The notes beneath the pieces were generated by a model that did not search any database, was not told the origin of the DNA, and worked only from the letters and a program-made list of their open reading frames with translations. From Uliginosibacterium gangwonense DSM 18521 (lineage in GTDB: Bacteria > Pseudomonadota > Gammaproteobacteria > Burkholderiales > Rhodocyclaceae), in assembly GCF_000373965.1 (NCBI RefSeq), contig NZ_KB892834.1, positions 1-64,000 on the forward strand: a DNA stretch of 64,000 nt. The letters are read 5' to 3'. The position numbers and the translations under genes were made by a program. Below, in pieces: positions 49,721-59,638 of the stretch (position 1 is its first letter; each line of letters opens with the position of its first letter).

Positions 49721-50803
49721 CTATTCACGAATCAAGGGGTCTTCTGCGGCATGGCGGGTTTCATTGACCCATGCCGTGACCATTCTGAAACTGATAGCCA
49801 GAATCAAGGGGCCGAGGAAGATGCCCAGCAGGCCGAAGCCGATCAGCCCACCAATCACGCCGGTCAGGATCAGGATCAGCGGTAGATCAGCGCCACGTTT
49901 GATGAGCATGGGGCGCAGCACCGCATCGATATTGCCTACCACCAGTGCCCAGATCAGCATGAAGGTGCCCCAACCGGTATGACCACTCCAGTAGAGCCAG
50001 ATGCAGGCGGGCACAAGTACGGGCAGTGCGCCAATCTGGGCAATACACAGCATGAAGGTCAGCGCGGTGAGGATGGAAACCGCCGGAATCCCGGCCAGCG
50101 CCAGCCCCAGACCAGCGAGCAGTGCCTGAATCAGGGCGGTGACCCCCACCCCCATCGCTACGCCACGAATGGCTTGCGAAGCGAGTATCAGTACATCCTC
50201 GCCCCGGTCACCCCCCAGGCGATACATGAAGCGCCGCAAGGCGGTGACCAGTTCAGGAGCGCGGCTGTACATCACCGCCGAAATGACAACAGTAAGCAGG
50301 AACTGCACGGCCACGATCCCCAAGCCCCCCACCTTGCCACCCAACCAACGCGCCAACCCATCGGCATAAGGTGCGGCTTTTACGGCGATGGCCCCGATGC
50401 CCGACTCGGCCGTCTGACGCCACAGTTCAACCAGCTTGGGGCCCACCGAGGGAATGGACTGGAGCCACTGCGGCGGCGCAGGGATCTGCATGGTCGACAG
50501 GGTGCCGACCCACCCGATCAGGGTATCGGCATTGGTCACAAGGGTGCCGATTGCCAGGCTCAGAGGGAGGAACAGGAGGGTGAGCTGCCCGAGGGTCAAA
50601 ATCACCACTGCGGCCCAGCCGCGCCCGCCCAGGCGGCGTTTGAGCATCAGGAACACCGGCCAGGTCGCCACCACGATCATGCATGCCCAGGTAATCGAGA
50701 GCAAAAAGGGGCGCATGATCCACAGCGAGAAAAAGATCAAAAGGCCAACGAAGAGAATCGTGAGCAGGATTCGAGTCAGATCGAAAGTGGGGTCAGTTTT
50801 CAT
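49721..50803 (-). CDS. AI-2E family permease (YdiK-like)
   Basis: Inner-membrane protein of 360 residues with about 8 TM helices. N-terminal LTRILLTILFVGLLIFFSLWIMRPFLLSI, a central soluble loop (STMQIPAPPQWLQSIPSVGPKLVELWRQTAES), the AI-2E family segment VSILTALTFMLCIAQIGALPVLVPACIWLYW, and GVIGGLIGFGLLGIFLGPLILAIS near the end. YdiK-type members are not proven AI-2 exporters; some are Na+/H+ antiporter-like. Start 50803 has AGGGATAA upstream and family support; the frame is open to 51016. Confidence 0.85.
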   Translation of the reverse strand: MKTDPTFDLTRILLTILFVGLLIFFSLWIMRPFLLSITWACMIVVATWPVFLMLKRRLGGRGWAAVVILTLGQLTLLFLPLSLAIGTLVTNADTLIGWVGTLSTMQIPAPPQWLQSIPSVGPKLVELWRQTAESGIGAIAVKAAPYADGLARWLGGKVGGLGIVAVQFLLTVVISAVMYSRAPELVTALRRFMYRLGGDRGEDVLILASQAIRGVAMGVGVTALIQALLAGLGLALAGIPAVSILTALTFMLCIAQIGALPVLVPACIWLYWSGHTGWGTFMLIWALVVGNIDAVLRPMLIKRGADLPLILILTGVIGGLIGFGLLGIFLGPLILAISFRMVTAWVNETRHAAEDPLIRE

Positions 50804-50891
50804 AGTTATCCCTGGAGAGGCATGCCTCGCAGTGTTGCATACTCTGATGACAGGCATCAAACAGAGACGGGGTAAATATCCCCCTAAAAAG

Positions 50892-51920
50892 TCACCCCAA
50901 AAGTTTGGCAGCGTCATCCAGGCGCAAACCCACGGGCTGCACAATGGCACGCGGTATCCGTATGGCCACCAGCACCCGTTCCAGCGGAGGGGTTCGATCA
51001 ACCTTGACGGTGACATAACTGATCGGGTTGCCGTCTGGCAGATCTTCTTCCACCACCCGGTTCATGCTGTCGACACACACCGTATGCTTGTCGATATGCA
51101 CATATTTTTCGGGCTGCAACAGGGTTTCGGTGAGCATGTTCAGGCGCAGTTCCAGCAGATCGCTGCTCGCCCCCATCTGCGCCAGACGACGTTCATTGTC
51201 TTCCAGTTGATGCAGCAGCTTGCGCCCTTCTACCGAGGCATGCACGCTGGAACCTGCGGCCAGGTGGTCGATCCCGGTGCCGCGCCGCTCAAAGGTGCGT
51301 AACCTCGCCCGCAGCAGGGCCAGGTCTTCTTCGAGTTCCTTGCGGCTGGTCTGCTCCGCCTCGAAACGCGACAGGGCAATGAAAGCCAGTTCATCCACGA
51401 TCCGACGGGCGACACTACGCCAGAGTGTGGCAGGCGAATCGCTGAAAATCCGCGCACGGTGCTCGGAAAAACTCAGCGTGGTCTGCACCACATCACGCTG
51501 CATCACATCCCCCTGCATCGCCATGCCCAGGGTTTTCTGCTCGCGCAGTGCCATACCCAGGGTGACGACCGCTTCATCATTGGCGGGATTGCGGTTGAGC
51601 CACTCCACAAGGTCGGAGCATTGGTTAAAGACCCGCAGCATGTCATCCGGGCTGGCGAAAATCGCCCGCAACAGCGGCGTACCGGGCCACGCATCGGGAC
51701 TGGCCAGCACGGGCTGCTCAAGCAGGCCATGCTGTTGCTGCACAAATTGCAAGGCGCAGATCATGGGGGGCGCCAGGCGCTCCCGATACCGCCCGAGCAA
51801 CGCGATCCGGGGGTCGCACATCCGAACCACGTAGTCGGTCGCCTCACGCACCAGCGCTTCAGACAACCCGTCTGTACCCAATTTGGGCGTACTGCGGCGT
51901 AACCAGCCCAGAAGTCCCAT
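50892..51920 (-). CDS. conserved hypothetical, coiled coil
   Basis: 342-residue protein I do not recognise. Mainly helical: a globular N-terminal part (about 1-180), then a coiled coil (about 185-275: FEAEQTSRKELEEDLALLRARLRTFERR, EDNERRLAQMGASSDLLELRLNMLTETLL), then a beta-rich C-terminus (HIDKHTVCVDSMNRVVEEDLP...PPLERVLVAIRIPRAIVQPVGLRL). No signal peptide or TM helix. It ends 88 bases upstream of the AI-2E-type permease, perhaps co-transcribed with it. Function unknown. Confidence 0.65.
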   Translation of the reverse strand: MGLLGWLRRSTPKLGTDGLSEALVREATDYVVRMCDPRIALLGRYRERLAPPMICALQFVQQQHGLLEQPVLASPDAWPGTPLLRAIFASPDDMLRVFNQCSDLVEWLNRNPANDEAVVTLGMALREQKTLGMAMQGDVMQRDVVQTTLSFSEHRARIFSDSPATLWRSVARRIVDELAFIALSRFEAEQTSRKELEEDLALLRARLRTFERRGTGIDHLAAGSSVHASVEGRKLLHQLEDNERRLAQMGASSDLLELRLNMLTETLLQPEKYVHIDKHTVCVDSMNRVVEEDLPDGNPISYVTVKVDRTPPLERVLVAIRIPRAIVQPVGLRLDDAAKLLG

Positions 51921-52077
51921 GATTTATCCGAAAATGATTACGTCCAGTTGCAAGTAGGGCGAAGGCACAAGCCTTCATCCACCAATTTGATCAAGTATAT
52001 CCCCTCGCGCAGGCCCTTCCTCCGTCTGGATCAAGCGCTTCGCCGAATGGCGCCAGCTGTGCTAAGGTAAGCCCATC

Positions 52078-53124
52078 ATGATCGAGACCGACAAGCTTCA
52101 GCCCGGCCGTCTGATCTCCCCCGGCCAAGCCAGCCCGCAGGAAGAGCAGATCGAGCGTGCGCTCCGCCCCAAACGCCTGGCCGAATACGTGGGTCAGGCC
52201 AAGATCCGTGAACAGCTGGAGATCTTCATCCACGCTGCCAAAAAACGCGGGGAGGCGCTGGATCACGTGCTGCTCTTCGGCCCTCCCGGCTTGGGCAAGA
52301 CGACGCTGGCCCACATTGTGGCGGCCGAAATGGGCGTCAATCTGCGCCAGACTTCCGGCCCGGTGCTGGAGCGCGCCGGGGACTTGGCCGCCATGCTCAC
52401 GAATCTGGAACCGCATGATGTGCTGTTCATTGACGAAATCCATCGTCTCAGCCCGGTGGTGGAAGAAATCCTCTACCCTGCGCTGGAAGATTACCAGATT
52501 GACATTATGATCGGTGAAGGCCCAGCGGCACGCTCGGTCAAGCTGGATCTGCCACCATTTACCCTTGTGGGTGCCACCACGCGGGCGGGCATGCTCACCA
52601 ATCCGCTGCGCGACCGCTTCGGCATCAATGCCCGACTTGAGTTCTATACTGCAGAGGAACTGGCGTTCATCGTCAGCCGCTCGGCACGACTGCTGAATGT
52701 AGAGATTGACGACGCCGGGGCGCTGGAAATCGCCCGTCGGGCCCGTGGCACGCCCCGCATCGCCAACCGCCTGTTGCGCCGTTGTCGGGACTATGCCGAG
52801 GTCAAGGCCAATGGGCAGATCACCCGCGCCGTGGCAGATGCTGCGCTCATCATGCTGGATGTGGACGGGGTCGGCCTGGATCTGATGGACCGCAAGCTTC
52901 TGGGCGCAGTGCTGGAAAAATTCGGCGGTGGCCCGGTGGGGCTCGACAATCTGGCCGCCGCCATTGGTGAGGCACCCGATACCATTGAAGACGTGCTCGA
53001 ACCTTACCTGATCCAGCAGGGCTACCTGCAACGCACCCCACGCGGGCGCGTGGCTACCCCCGCAATCTGGCGCCACTTTGGCCTGCTGCCCCCTTCGAGC
53101 AGCACCGATCTTTTTCAGCAATAA
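52078..53124 (+). CDS. ruvB: Holliday junction helicase RuvB
   Basis: AAA+ motor of the RuvABC resolvasome, 348 residues. Walker [12 protein letters not shown], Walker [16 protein letters not shown], sensor 1 [10 protein letters not shown], the arginine finger region NPLRDRFGI, and the C-terminal winged helix ([34 protein letters not shown], shown in part). Separated from ruvA by five genes, and there is no ruvC in the window. Confidence 0.96.
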   Translation: MIETDKLQPGRLISPGQASPQEEQIERALRPKRLAEYVGQAKIREQLEIFIHAAKKRGEALDHVLLFGPPGLGKTTLAHIVAAEMGVNLRQTSGPVLERAGDLAAMLTNLEPHDVLFIDEIHRLSPVVEEILYPALEDYQIDIMIGEGPAARSVKLDLPPFTLVGATTRAGMLTNPLRDRFGINARLEFYTAEELAFIVSRSARLLNVEIDDAGALEIARRARGTPRIANRLLRRCRDYAEVKANGQITRAVADAALIMLDVDGVGLDLMDRKLLGAVLEKFGGGPVGLDNLAAAIGEAPDTIEDVLEPYLIQQGYLQRTPRGRVATPAIWRHFGLLPPSSSTDLFQQ

Positions 53125-53144
53125 ACCTGACAGACGACCGATAC

Positions 53145-53861
53145 ATGGAATCCTTGACCCCGACCGCCCCACTGAGCGATGCCGAGTTTGAAGAACTGGA
53201 TCACCTGCTTGATGCCTTTGAAAACGCCTGCTCGCTGGAAGAGCTGGATGGCCTGTTCTGCTCCCTGATCACAGGCCCGACCGTTGTCATGCCAAGCGAG
53301 TGGATGCCCATCGTGATTGGCGAAGGTGAGCCGCTCTGGGAAACCAAGAACGATGCCCACCGGACCATGGAATTGCTGATGCGCCACTGGAACACCGTTG
53401 CCAATGGCTTACGCGAGGATTGGAGCGGCCTGAGTACCGAAGAAGGCAGCGAGCTGATGTATTTCCCGCTGCTCGACGAACCCGGAGAAAGCGGCCATCC
53501 CCTGGCAGAAGGCTGGGCTCGCGGCTTCCGCGATGGCTTGAACTGGCTGGAAGATGCACACTGGGATGCACTAGAGCAGGATGAGGAATGCATAGCCATT
53601 CTCAACCTGATCTCCGCCTATGACAGCGGGGAGAAATCCCCCGGAGCCCCCTTCACTGAGGATGAGCGCGATGAAGTGCTCAGCGCCCTGGTTGCCGGGC
53701 TGCAATACTATTACCGCTTCTGGCGGCGTTGGCTACGGGTGGTCAATGCCCCCCGCGAGCCGATCCGCGCACAAGACACGACGGGCCGTAACGACCCGTG
53801 CCCCTGTGGCAGCGGCCTGAAGTTCAAGAAGTGTTGTGGCGCGCCCGACAAATTGCATTGA
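53145..53861 (+). CDS. UPF0149/YecA family protein with SEC-C motif
   Basis: 238-residue protein. N-terminal helical UPF0149 (YgfB/YecA) domain about 10-195 ([52 protein letters not shown]) and a C-terminal zinc-binding SEC-C motif [18 protein letters not shown], as in the SecA tail, which may bind ribosomes. Starts 20 bases after ruvB, so it is likely in the same transcript. Function unknown. Confidence 0.85.
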   Translation: MESLTPTAPLSDAEFEELDHLLDAFENACSLEELDGLFCSLITGPTVVMPSEWMPIVIGEGEPLWETKNDAHRTMELLMRHWNTVANGLREDWSGLSTEEGSELMYFPLLDEPGESGHPLAEGWARGFRDGLNWLEDAHWDALEQDEECIAILNLISAYDSGEKSPGAPFTEDERDEVLSALVAGLQYYYRFWRRWLRVVNAPREPIRAQDTTGRNDPCPCGSGLKFKKCCGAPDKLH

Positions 53862-53923
53862 TCACTGATATTTGCCGCTTGATTCAGGATAAGGCGCCCA
53901 CTGTGGCGCCACCGCCAGAATGA

Positions 53924-53947
53924 GGCTCCGAATATAAAATTGGAGCC
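53924..53947 (+). promoter_or_regulatory. hairpin covering the nnrS ribosome site
   Basis: GGCTCC (53924-53929) pairs with GGAGCC (53942-53947) across a 12-base AT-rich loop. GGAG of the right arm is the Shine-Dalgarno sequence 7-8 bases ahead of the nnrS ATG, so the site is hidden when the stem forms. A thermosensor or translational switch is possible. Confidence 0.5.
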
Positions 53948-53952
53948 AAAAA

Positions 53953-55149
53953 ATGGCCGTGATCCCCATCGATGAACCCCGCCTCAAGCCCAACAAGCCT
54001 GTGCGCGGCTTTGCTCTTTTCGCCCTGGGCTTTCGCCCCTTCTACCTGCTCGGCGCCACCCTGGCCGCACTCTTTGTACCGCTGTGGCTGATGATTGCGC
54101 TGGGCGGCCCCGCTTTCAGCCCGGCCCTGCCCGCCTTGTTCTGGCATGCTCATGAGATGATTTTCGGTTTTGCCACCGCAATCATTGTGGGTTTTCTGCT
54201 CACCGCCGCACGTAACTGGACAGGGCTTGCCACCCCCACAGGCGGCAAGCTTGCGGCCCTGGTAGGGGTGTGGCTGGCCGGTCGCATAGCCATGTTGTGC
54301 CTGCCTGCCCTGGCTGCCGCCGTCATTGATTTGGCATTTCTGCCGCTGGCCGCCCTCGTGCTGGCCAGGGTTTTGATTCGCGCTGGCAGCCGCCGCAATT
54401 ACTTCGTTCTGTTGATCTTGGCCCTGTTGAGTGTGAGCAATCTGCTCTTCCATGCCGCTGCCAATGCCTGGCTGGCCCTGCCGGTGCTCAACACCCTGCA
54501 TGCGGCGGTGGCCCTGATCGCCACGCTCGCCACGGTGATTGCCGGGCGCATTGTCCCCAGCTTCACGGCCAACGCACTCAAGACAGTCCCCCGCCAATCT
54601 GCCCTGCTCGACAGGCTCGCCATCGGCTCGACCGCACTGACCCTGCTGCTGTGGGCCTGCGGTGTAAGTGGCATCGTGGTGGCGCTGATCAGCGTGCTGG
54701 CTGCTGCGTCCCAGGCGTGGCGTAGCCTGGGCTGGCGCCCTGGCCCCACGTGGCGGGTGCCGCTGCTGTGGATTCTCCACATCTCCCATGCCTGGCTCGT
54801 CCTTGCCCTGCTTGCGGCAGCCAGCGCAGCACTCGGTTTGCCGGGCAGTGCGGCAGTGTTGCACCTGCTCACTGTCGGCATGATCAGCGGCCTGATCCTG
54901 GGCATGATCACGCGCACCGCACTGGGCCATACAGGCCGACTCCTGCGGGCAGGCTACATCGAAGCGGCGGCGTACTCGCTGCTGCAACTGGCCGTGCTGG
55001 CGCGCATTCTGCCGGTGCTGATGGCGCCAGACTGGTATCGGGCCGGGCTGATGCTTGCGGGCACGGCGTGGTCGCTGGCCTTTGGGCTCTATCTCGTCCG
55101 CTATGCCCCCATCCTGATCCAGCCACGCATTGATGGCCGGGAAGGCTAG
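53953..55149 (+). CDS. nnrS: NnrS family membrane protein
   Basis: Heme- and copper-containing 12-TM inner-membrane protein; 398 residues. It protects against nitric-oxide stress, relieving iron-nitrosyl damage. Motifs: RPFYLLGATLAALFVPLW, the conserved FWHAHEMIFGFATAIIVGFLL (seen as LFWHAHEMIFGF), GRIVPSFTANAL and MITRTALGHTGR. NnrS implies the organism meets NO, from denitrification or a host or other source. No other denitrification gene is in the window. Confidence 0.93.
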   Translation: MAVIPIDEPRLKPNKPVRGFALFALGFRPFYLLGATLAALFVPLWLMIALGGPAFSPALPALFWHAHEMIFGFATAIIVGFLLTAARNWTGLATPTGGKLAALVGVWLAGRIAMLCLPALAAAVIDLAFLPLAALVLARVLIRAGSRRNYFVLLILALLSVSNLLFHAAANAWLALPVLNTLHAAVALIATLATVIAGRIVPSFTANALKTVPRQSALLDRLAIGSTALTLLLWACGVSGIVVALISVLAAASQAWRSLGWRPGPTWRVPLLWILHISHAWLVLALLAAASAALGLPGSAAVLHLLTVGMISGLILGMITRTALGHTGRLLRAGYIEAAAYSLLQLAVLARILPVLMAPDWYRAGLMLAGTAWSLAFGLYLVRYAPILIQPRIDGREG

Positions 55150-55244
55150 GCTACCTCTCCGCGTCCTCGGCTCAAAGGAGTTGGCAGCGTCATGAAGATG
55201 GGGTAAAACGGGGGCTTCGACACCTTTTGTCAGGAGGCCCATAG

Positions 55245-55457
55245 ATGGCTATCGAGCGCAAACCGATTCGCCGTGGTGGCATCAAGTCTGCCGGTTATGA
55301 CCGCAACAGCCGCATTCTGGAAGTGGAGTTCGACTCCTGCAGAATCATCCGGCATACAGGAGTGGGCGAAGAAGTGGCTCGCCGCTTTTTGAGCAGTGTA
55401 GCCCCGGCAAGCTACTACAAGGACAATATTGAGGAGGAATACTCAATCAAACGTTAG
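55245..55457 (+). CDS. KTSC domain protein
   Basis: Small 70-residue KTSC-family protein (named for a domain found at the C-terminus of some lysyl-tRNA synthetases). Seen: SAGYDRNSRILEVEFDS and ASYYKDNIEEEYSIKR. AGGAGG precedes the start closely. Function unknown. Lies alone between nnrS and a terminator. Confidence 0.8.
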   Translation: MAIERKPIRRGGIKSAGYDRNSRILEVEFDSCRIIRHTGVGEEVARRFLSSVAPASYYKDNIEEEYSIKR

Positions 55458-55488
55458 CGCCTGTTACGTAAGGCGCAGGTATTCTTTT
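55457..55488 (+). terminator. terminator after the KTSC gene
   Basis: GCGCCT-GTTACGTA-AGGCGC stem followed by AGGTATTCTTTTT. The left arm starts at the last base of the KTSC gene's stop codon. Confidence 0.6.
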
Positions 55489-55563
55489 TGGGGTGCTGAC
55501 ACGTCTTTACATCTGCCTGCATAACAATGTAATGGATTGGCACTGCTGTAGAATGAGGCCACC

Positions 55564-57141
55564 ATGCTTTCCGACACAGATTTTCAGCACGCCCTGGATT
55601 GCTTTACCCAAGGTATCTGCCTGCGCCAGGCGGGGCTTGCGGAAGAGGCGTTGCAGCACTTGGGCGAAGCGCTCCGGCTCGCCCCCCAGCTTCTGCCCGC
55701 CCGCTTCGAGCGGGCCACCCTGCTGGCCGAGCGCCATCGTTACGATGATGCCTTGCTGGACTTCGACTTGTGCCTTGCCCAGCAGCCAGAAGATGAAAGC
55801 ATGCACAGCCTGCGCCAGCAGGCTTGGCAAGCGGGCTTGGCCTATCACGATGACTTGCTCAAGGCCACCTCGGCAGACGCCAATCTGTGGTTCCGCCGGG
55901 GCAGGCTGTATGCGCTGGGAGGCTACTACGAGCAGGCCGTGGGCGACCTCACCCAAGCCTTGCTGCTGGATGCCGAGCATCAGGACGCCCTCAATATCCT
56001 GGGCGACAGCTTGCTGGCGCTCAACCGCCCTACCGAGGCACTCGCCGGCTACACACGATTGCTGGCGCTGCGCCCAACCGATGCGCATATCTGGTTCAAC
56101 CACGGCAACGTGCTCCGCCAGCTCAACCTGCTGGATGAAGCCATTCAAAGCTACCGTCACGCCATCGCCCTGAACCCGGACTATGCAGAAGCCCACCTGG
56201 AATGGGCGCACTGTCAGTTGGCACAAGGCATGTACCAGGAAGGGTGGGCGCGTTACGAATGGCGCTGGAAAACCGCGCAACTCGCACCGCATTTTCTGCC
56301 CAGCCCCGCGCCCCTATGGTTGGGGCGGGAAAACATTCAGGACAAGCGCATCCTGCTCTGGGCTGAACAAGGCTTTGGCGACACGCTCCAGTTCGTCCGC
56401 TATGCAAGGGCGGTAGCGGATCTTGGGGCTCAGGTCACCTTGCTCGTCATGTCACCCTTGCTGGAGCTGTTCCAGCAACTGGACCCACGCATCGCGGTGA
56501 TTGATCCTTCCATGCCGATTCCGGCACACGATTTCCACTGCCCCTTGATGAGCCTGCCCTTGGCGCTGGGTGGAACGGATAGCGATTTTGGCGGCCCTGC
56601 GCCCTATCTGCATGCCGACCCGCAGAAAGTGGCACTGTGGCAACAGCGGCTTGGCACGCGTCGTCGCCCACGTATCGGCATCGTCTGGTCTGGCCGCCGT
56701 ATCGGGCCACGCAACATCACGCGTGACATGAGCCTGGCGCAACTGCAGCCCTTGTTGCAGCAGGATGCAGACTTCATCTGCCTGCAAAAAGAGATTTCGG
56801 AAGAAGAACATGCCGTACTGGGCCACTTCCCCAATCTGCGCCATTTCCAGGCAGAACTCAGCAGCTTTGCCGAAACCGCCGCACTCATGGCCTGTCTGGA
56901 TTGCGTGATCAGCGTTGACACCGCAGCAGCCCATCTGGCAGGTGCGCTGGGCATGCCCTGCCACCTCCTGCTGCGACACTTTGGCGAGTGGCGCTGGCTA
57001 CAATCCCGCCAGGATTCCCCCTGGTATCCCTCATTGCGCCTCTACCACCAAAAAGCGCTGGGAGACTGGTCAGGCGCGGTCGGGATGCTGTGTTCCTCGC
57101 TGGACAACACACTCATCCACCCTGGCGGCATTTCTTGCTGA
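55564..57141 (+). CDS. TPR protein with C-terminal glycosyltransferase-like domain
   Basis: 525-residue protein. Six or more TPR units about 5-220 (e.g. NLWFRRGRLYALGGYYEQAV, HIWFNHGNVLRQLNLLDEAI), then a GT-B/GT9-like domain with DKRILLWAEQGFGDTLQFVRYA, RIGIVWSGRRIGPRN, FICLQKEISEEEH and CVISVDTAAAHLAGALGMPCHLLL. Similar TPR-glycosyltransferases occur in flagellin or pilin glycosylation and in exopolysaccharide loci. No signal peptide. Substrate unknown; the downstream cell-wall cluster is 284 bases away. Confidence 0.8.
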   Translation: MLSDTDFQHALDCFTQGICLRQAGLAEEALQHLGEALRLAPQLLPARFERATLLAERHRYDDALLDFDLCLAQQPEDESMHSLRQQAWQAGLAYHDDLLKATSADANLWFRRGRLYALGGYYEQAVGDLTQALLLDAEHQDALNILGDSLLALNRPTEALAGYTRLLALRPTDAHIWFNHGNVLRQLNLLDEAIQSYRHAIALNPDYAEAHLEWAHCQLAQGMYQEGWARYEWRWKTAQLAPHFLPSPAPLWLGRENIQDKRILLWAEQGFGDTLQFVRYARAVADLGAQVTLLVMSPLLELFQQLDPRIAVIDPSMPIPAHDFHCPLMSLPLALGGTDSDFGGPAPYLHADPQKVALWQQRLGTRRRPRIGIVWSGRRIGPRNITRDMSLAQLQPLLQQDADFICLQKEISEEEHAVLGHFPNLRHFQAELSSFAETAALMACLDCVISVDTAAAHLAGALGMPCHLLLRHFGEWRWLQSRQDSPWYPSLRLYHQKALGDWSGAVGMLCSSLDNTLIHPGGISC

Positions 57142-57275
57142 AGCGCTGAGCCGATCAGCGGCGCTTGCTCGGCCCCGCCCACTCTTCTACCCTGCTCTGT
57201 CCTGGGCATAAAGAACCTGTTATTTTGGTGCGTAGCAAGGCAAATGCGCAGAAATCAGAGATAATGCGACACGCC

Positions 57276-57313
57276 TTGCCGGGGCCTGCCCGGCGAAGCG
57301 CATGCTATGCGTA
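57276..57313. repeat. hairpins in the transglycosylase leader
   Basis: The 284-base gap between 57142 and 57425 has no gene. It contains GCCGGG-gcct-CCCGGC-type hairpin near 57276-57293 and CGCAT-gct-ATGCG near 57299-57312, and GAGGAG just ahead of the GTG start of the transglycosylase. Confidence 0.35.
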
Positions 57314-57425
57314 ACGGACTCGCCCCGCACACCTGCGTGGCCAGCATATCCAGTTCATTGCAACAGGGAATCTTACGTTCATTTTGAAGCATCAAGGCTA
57401 GGTGTTTGCTTGGTAGAGGAGTGGT

Positions 57426-58181
57426 GTGAACAAGTTCAGCAGATTGTCTCGTTACATTCGATATCTGGTGACCTTTGTGATCCACTTCGCCCACGGCAGT
57501 GTCTCGGTCATCGGGGTTCTGATGCTGGCGCTGATCGGCTACCAGTACGCACGCTTCGGCTCTGAGGGCCTCAACCCACGCAGCATGTTTGGCTACGCCC
57601 CGGCTGCAACGGTCCACGCTCTGGATACGCCAGAGGCCCAGATCTCTGCGCCCGCAGGCAGCAAGACCGCCCTGCCGCCGCTGACCCGGCAGATGGCCCT
57701 GGTGGCAGACGCCATCGCCAAGCGCCATCACCTCTCGCCACTGGCGGTGGATCTGCTGGTCCGTACCGCCCAGCGCGAAGGGACAGCCAATCAGATCGAC
57801 CCGGTACTGATCCTGTCGATCATCACCGTAGAATCCAGATTCAACCCTTATTCGCAAAGCGCCTACGGTGCTCAGGGACTGATGCAGATCGTACCGCGTT
57901 CGCACACCGACAAAATGTCGGCTGAAACAGGGGTCACCGCACTATTCAACCCTGTGGAAAACATCCGCATTGGCGCCCTGGTGCTCAAGGCCTTCATGCG
58001 TAACTCGGATAACATGATCGACACCTTGCAAAAGTATGCGGGCGCCAGCAAAGACCCGGAGCAACGCTACGCCACCAAGGTGCTCCAGGAATACACGCGT
58101 TTGTGTGAGGCCGCAGGCATCACTCCCAGATTCACCCCGCCCGGAGGAGCCGAAAGTGAGCCCAGCAGCCCCGAATCCTGA
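57426..58181 (+). CDS. membrane-anchored lytic transglycosylase (SLT domain)
   Basis: 251-residue protein starting at GTG. One N-terminal TM helix (about 24-42), a linker, then a goose-type SLT domain about 110-235 with catalytic E136 in TVESRFNPYSQSAYGAQGLMQIVP (split: TVESRFNPYS and GAQGLMQIVP). Cleaves peptidoglycan strands and makes anhydro ends. It lies 55 bases upstream of the MBOAT and SGNH genes. O-acetylation of MurNAc blocks lytic transglycosylases, so the pairing makes functional sense. Confidence 0.88.
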   Translation: MNKFSRLSRYIRYLVTFVIHFAHGSVSVIGVLMLALIGYQYARFGSEGLNPRSMFGYAPAATVHALDTPEAQISAPAGSKTALPPLTRQMALVADAIAKRHHLSPLAVDLLVRTAQREGTANQIDPVLILSIITVESRFNPYSQSAYGAQGLMQIVPRSHTDKMSAETGVTALFNPVENIRIGALVLKAFMRNSDNMIDTLQKYAGASKDPEQRYATKVLQEYTRLCEAAGITPRFTPPGGAESEPSSPES

Positions 58182-58236
58182 TGTGTCTTGCGCAAACGTG
58201 GCGCAAGGCCTGCTTCTATCTGGCCACTGAGAGATC

Positions 58237-59637
58237 ATGAGCTTCATTTCCCCGGAATTCGCCTTCGCGGCGTTGCTCTTCCTGCCCCTGTTCTGGTCGC
58301 TGCATTCAAAGAGGACCTTGCAACTCTGGGTTCTCACCTTATCGAGCTACCTGCTGTACTCGACATGGTCACCTGAAGGGGCGGCCATCCTTCTGGTCTA
58401 CAGCATCTCGATGTGGGGCTGCGGCAACCTGATCAACAGCATCGCCAAGGAAAAGGCTTGGCGCGTGCTGGCCATGAGCGTGAGCCTGATCTTGTGCACC
58501 AGCATCTTGCTGATGACCAAGTATTATGATTTTCTGCGCCAGATCGCCATCGATACCCTGCCTGGCCTGGGGCTGCAGGACTTTCTGCCGCTGACTGATT
58601 TTGTGGTGCCTGCGGGGATTTCCTTCTTCACCTTCCAGGCCGTCACCTATTTGGTCTGGCGGTATCGGGCCGAGAAAGCGCCTAGTTCGTTGCTCCATGC
58701 CGCGGTCTTCCTGTCGTTCTGGCCCACGCTGTTTGCCGGGCCTATTTTGCGGGCGGAAGATTTTTTCAAGAATATCCAGGACGAAGAATTCGGCCTGCCA
58801 CGCGAAGTACCACGCGCCATCTACCTGATCCTGCTGGGCATGGCACAGAAGCTGGTATTTTCAAGCTGGCTTGCCGACACTTTTGTGGATACGGCCTTCC
58901 GTTACCCGGATGCCCTGGATGGCTTGCAGACGGGTGCTGCCATCTGGGCATACTCTCTGCAGATATTCCTGGATTTTTCGGGCTACTCACTCATCGTGAC
59001 CGGGCTGGCATTGCTCTTGGGCTATCGGGTTCCGGCCAACTTCACGCAGCCCTATCTGGCCCGCGACCTGCGGGAATTCTGGCGCCGCTGGCATATCACC
59101 CTGTCAAGCTTCATCCGTGACTACATCTATATCCCCCTGGGTGGCAGCAAAGCAGGCGGCGTCCGCACCCAGATCAATCTCATGCTTGCCATGCTCATCT
59201 CCGGCATCTGGCATGGCGCCAACACCACGTTTTTCGTCTGGGGCGCCCTGCACGGGGCAGGAATGCTGGTCATCAATGCATATGGCAAGCTGGGCCTGGG
59301 CAAAATGCCTAGGGTGCTGGCCAACGCGCTGACCTTGCTCTATGTCGCCTTCGCCTGGGTGTTCTTCCGTGCCAATTCTTGCGACAGCGCATGGCAGCTC
59401 CTGCAACAATTGGCGGTCCCCCCGAGCGCCTTCCATGCCGATGTGGGGCTGCTGTGCGCCTTCTCGGTCGTATTCTTCTTTCTCAGCGCCCAGGCTGCCA
59501 CGCTGGAAGCATGGGCCACGGGAATCTTTGAGCGGGCCTGGGGCTGGCGCCTGGTCACAATGATCTGTCTACTCAGTTTTGGCGTGGTGCAATTATGCCC
59601 AAGTGGCATTCCCAGCTTCATCTATTACAGGTTTTGA
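58237..59637 (+). CDS. MBOAT O-acyltransferase, PatA/AlgI-like
   Basis: Polytopic membrane acyltransferase (466 residues, about 11-12 TM helices) that moves acetyl groups across the inner membrane. MBOAT signature: YLARDLREFWRRWHITLSSFIRDYIYIPLGGS and the catalytic-His block SGIWHGANTTFFVWGALHG (seen as GIWHGANTTFFVWG). Family members are AlgI (alginate), DltB and PatA (peptidoglycan). Three SGNH hydrolases follow directly, which fits PatA with PatB and Ape1 better than alginate, since no algJ/algX-like carbohydrate module or alginate gene is visible. Confidence 0.88.
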   Translation: MSFISPEFAFAALLFLPLFWSLHSKRTLQLWVLTLSSYLLYSTWSPEGAAILLVYSISMWGCGNLINSIAKEKAWRVLAMSVSLILCTSILLMTKYYDFLRQIAIDTLPGLGLQDFLPLTDFVVPAGISFFTFQAVTYLVWRYRAEKAPSSLLHAAVFLSFWPTLFAGPILRAEDFFKNIQDEEFGLPREVPRAIYLILLGMAQKLVFSSWLADTFVDTAFRYPDALDGLQTGAAIWAYSLQIFLDFSGYSLIVTGLALLLGYRVPANFTQPYLARDLREFWRRWHITLSSFIRDYIYIPLGGSKAGGVRTQINLMLAMLISGIWHGANTTFFVWGALHGAGMLVINAYGKLGLGKMPRVLANALTLLYVAFAWVFFRANSCDSAWQLLQQLAVPPSAFHADVGLLCAFSVVFFFLSAQAATLEAWATGIFERAWGWRLVTMICLLSFGVVQLCPSGIPSFIYYRF

Positions 59638-59638
59638 A

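Noticed and set aside
53862-53923. FNR/DNR-type box upstream of nnrS
   Set aside because: TTGAT half-sites occur at 53862 and 53880, but neither has a matching ATCAA arm four bases away.
53884-55242. Long open frame antisense to nnrS
   Set aside because: Gln/Gly/Arg-rich, low-complexity translation typical of a GC shadow of a hydrophobic gene.
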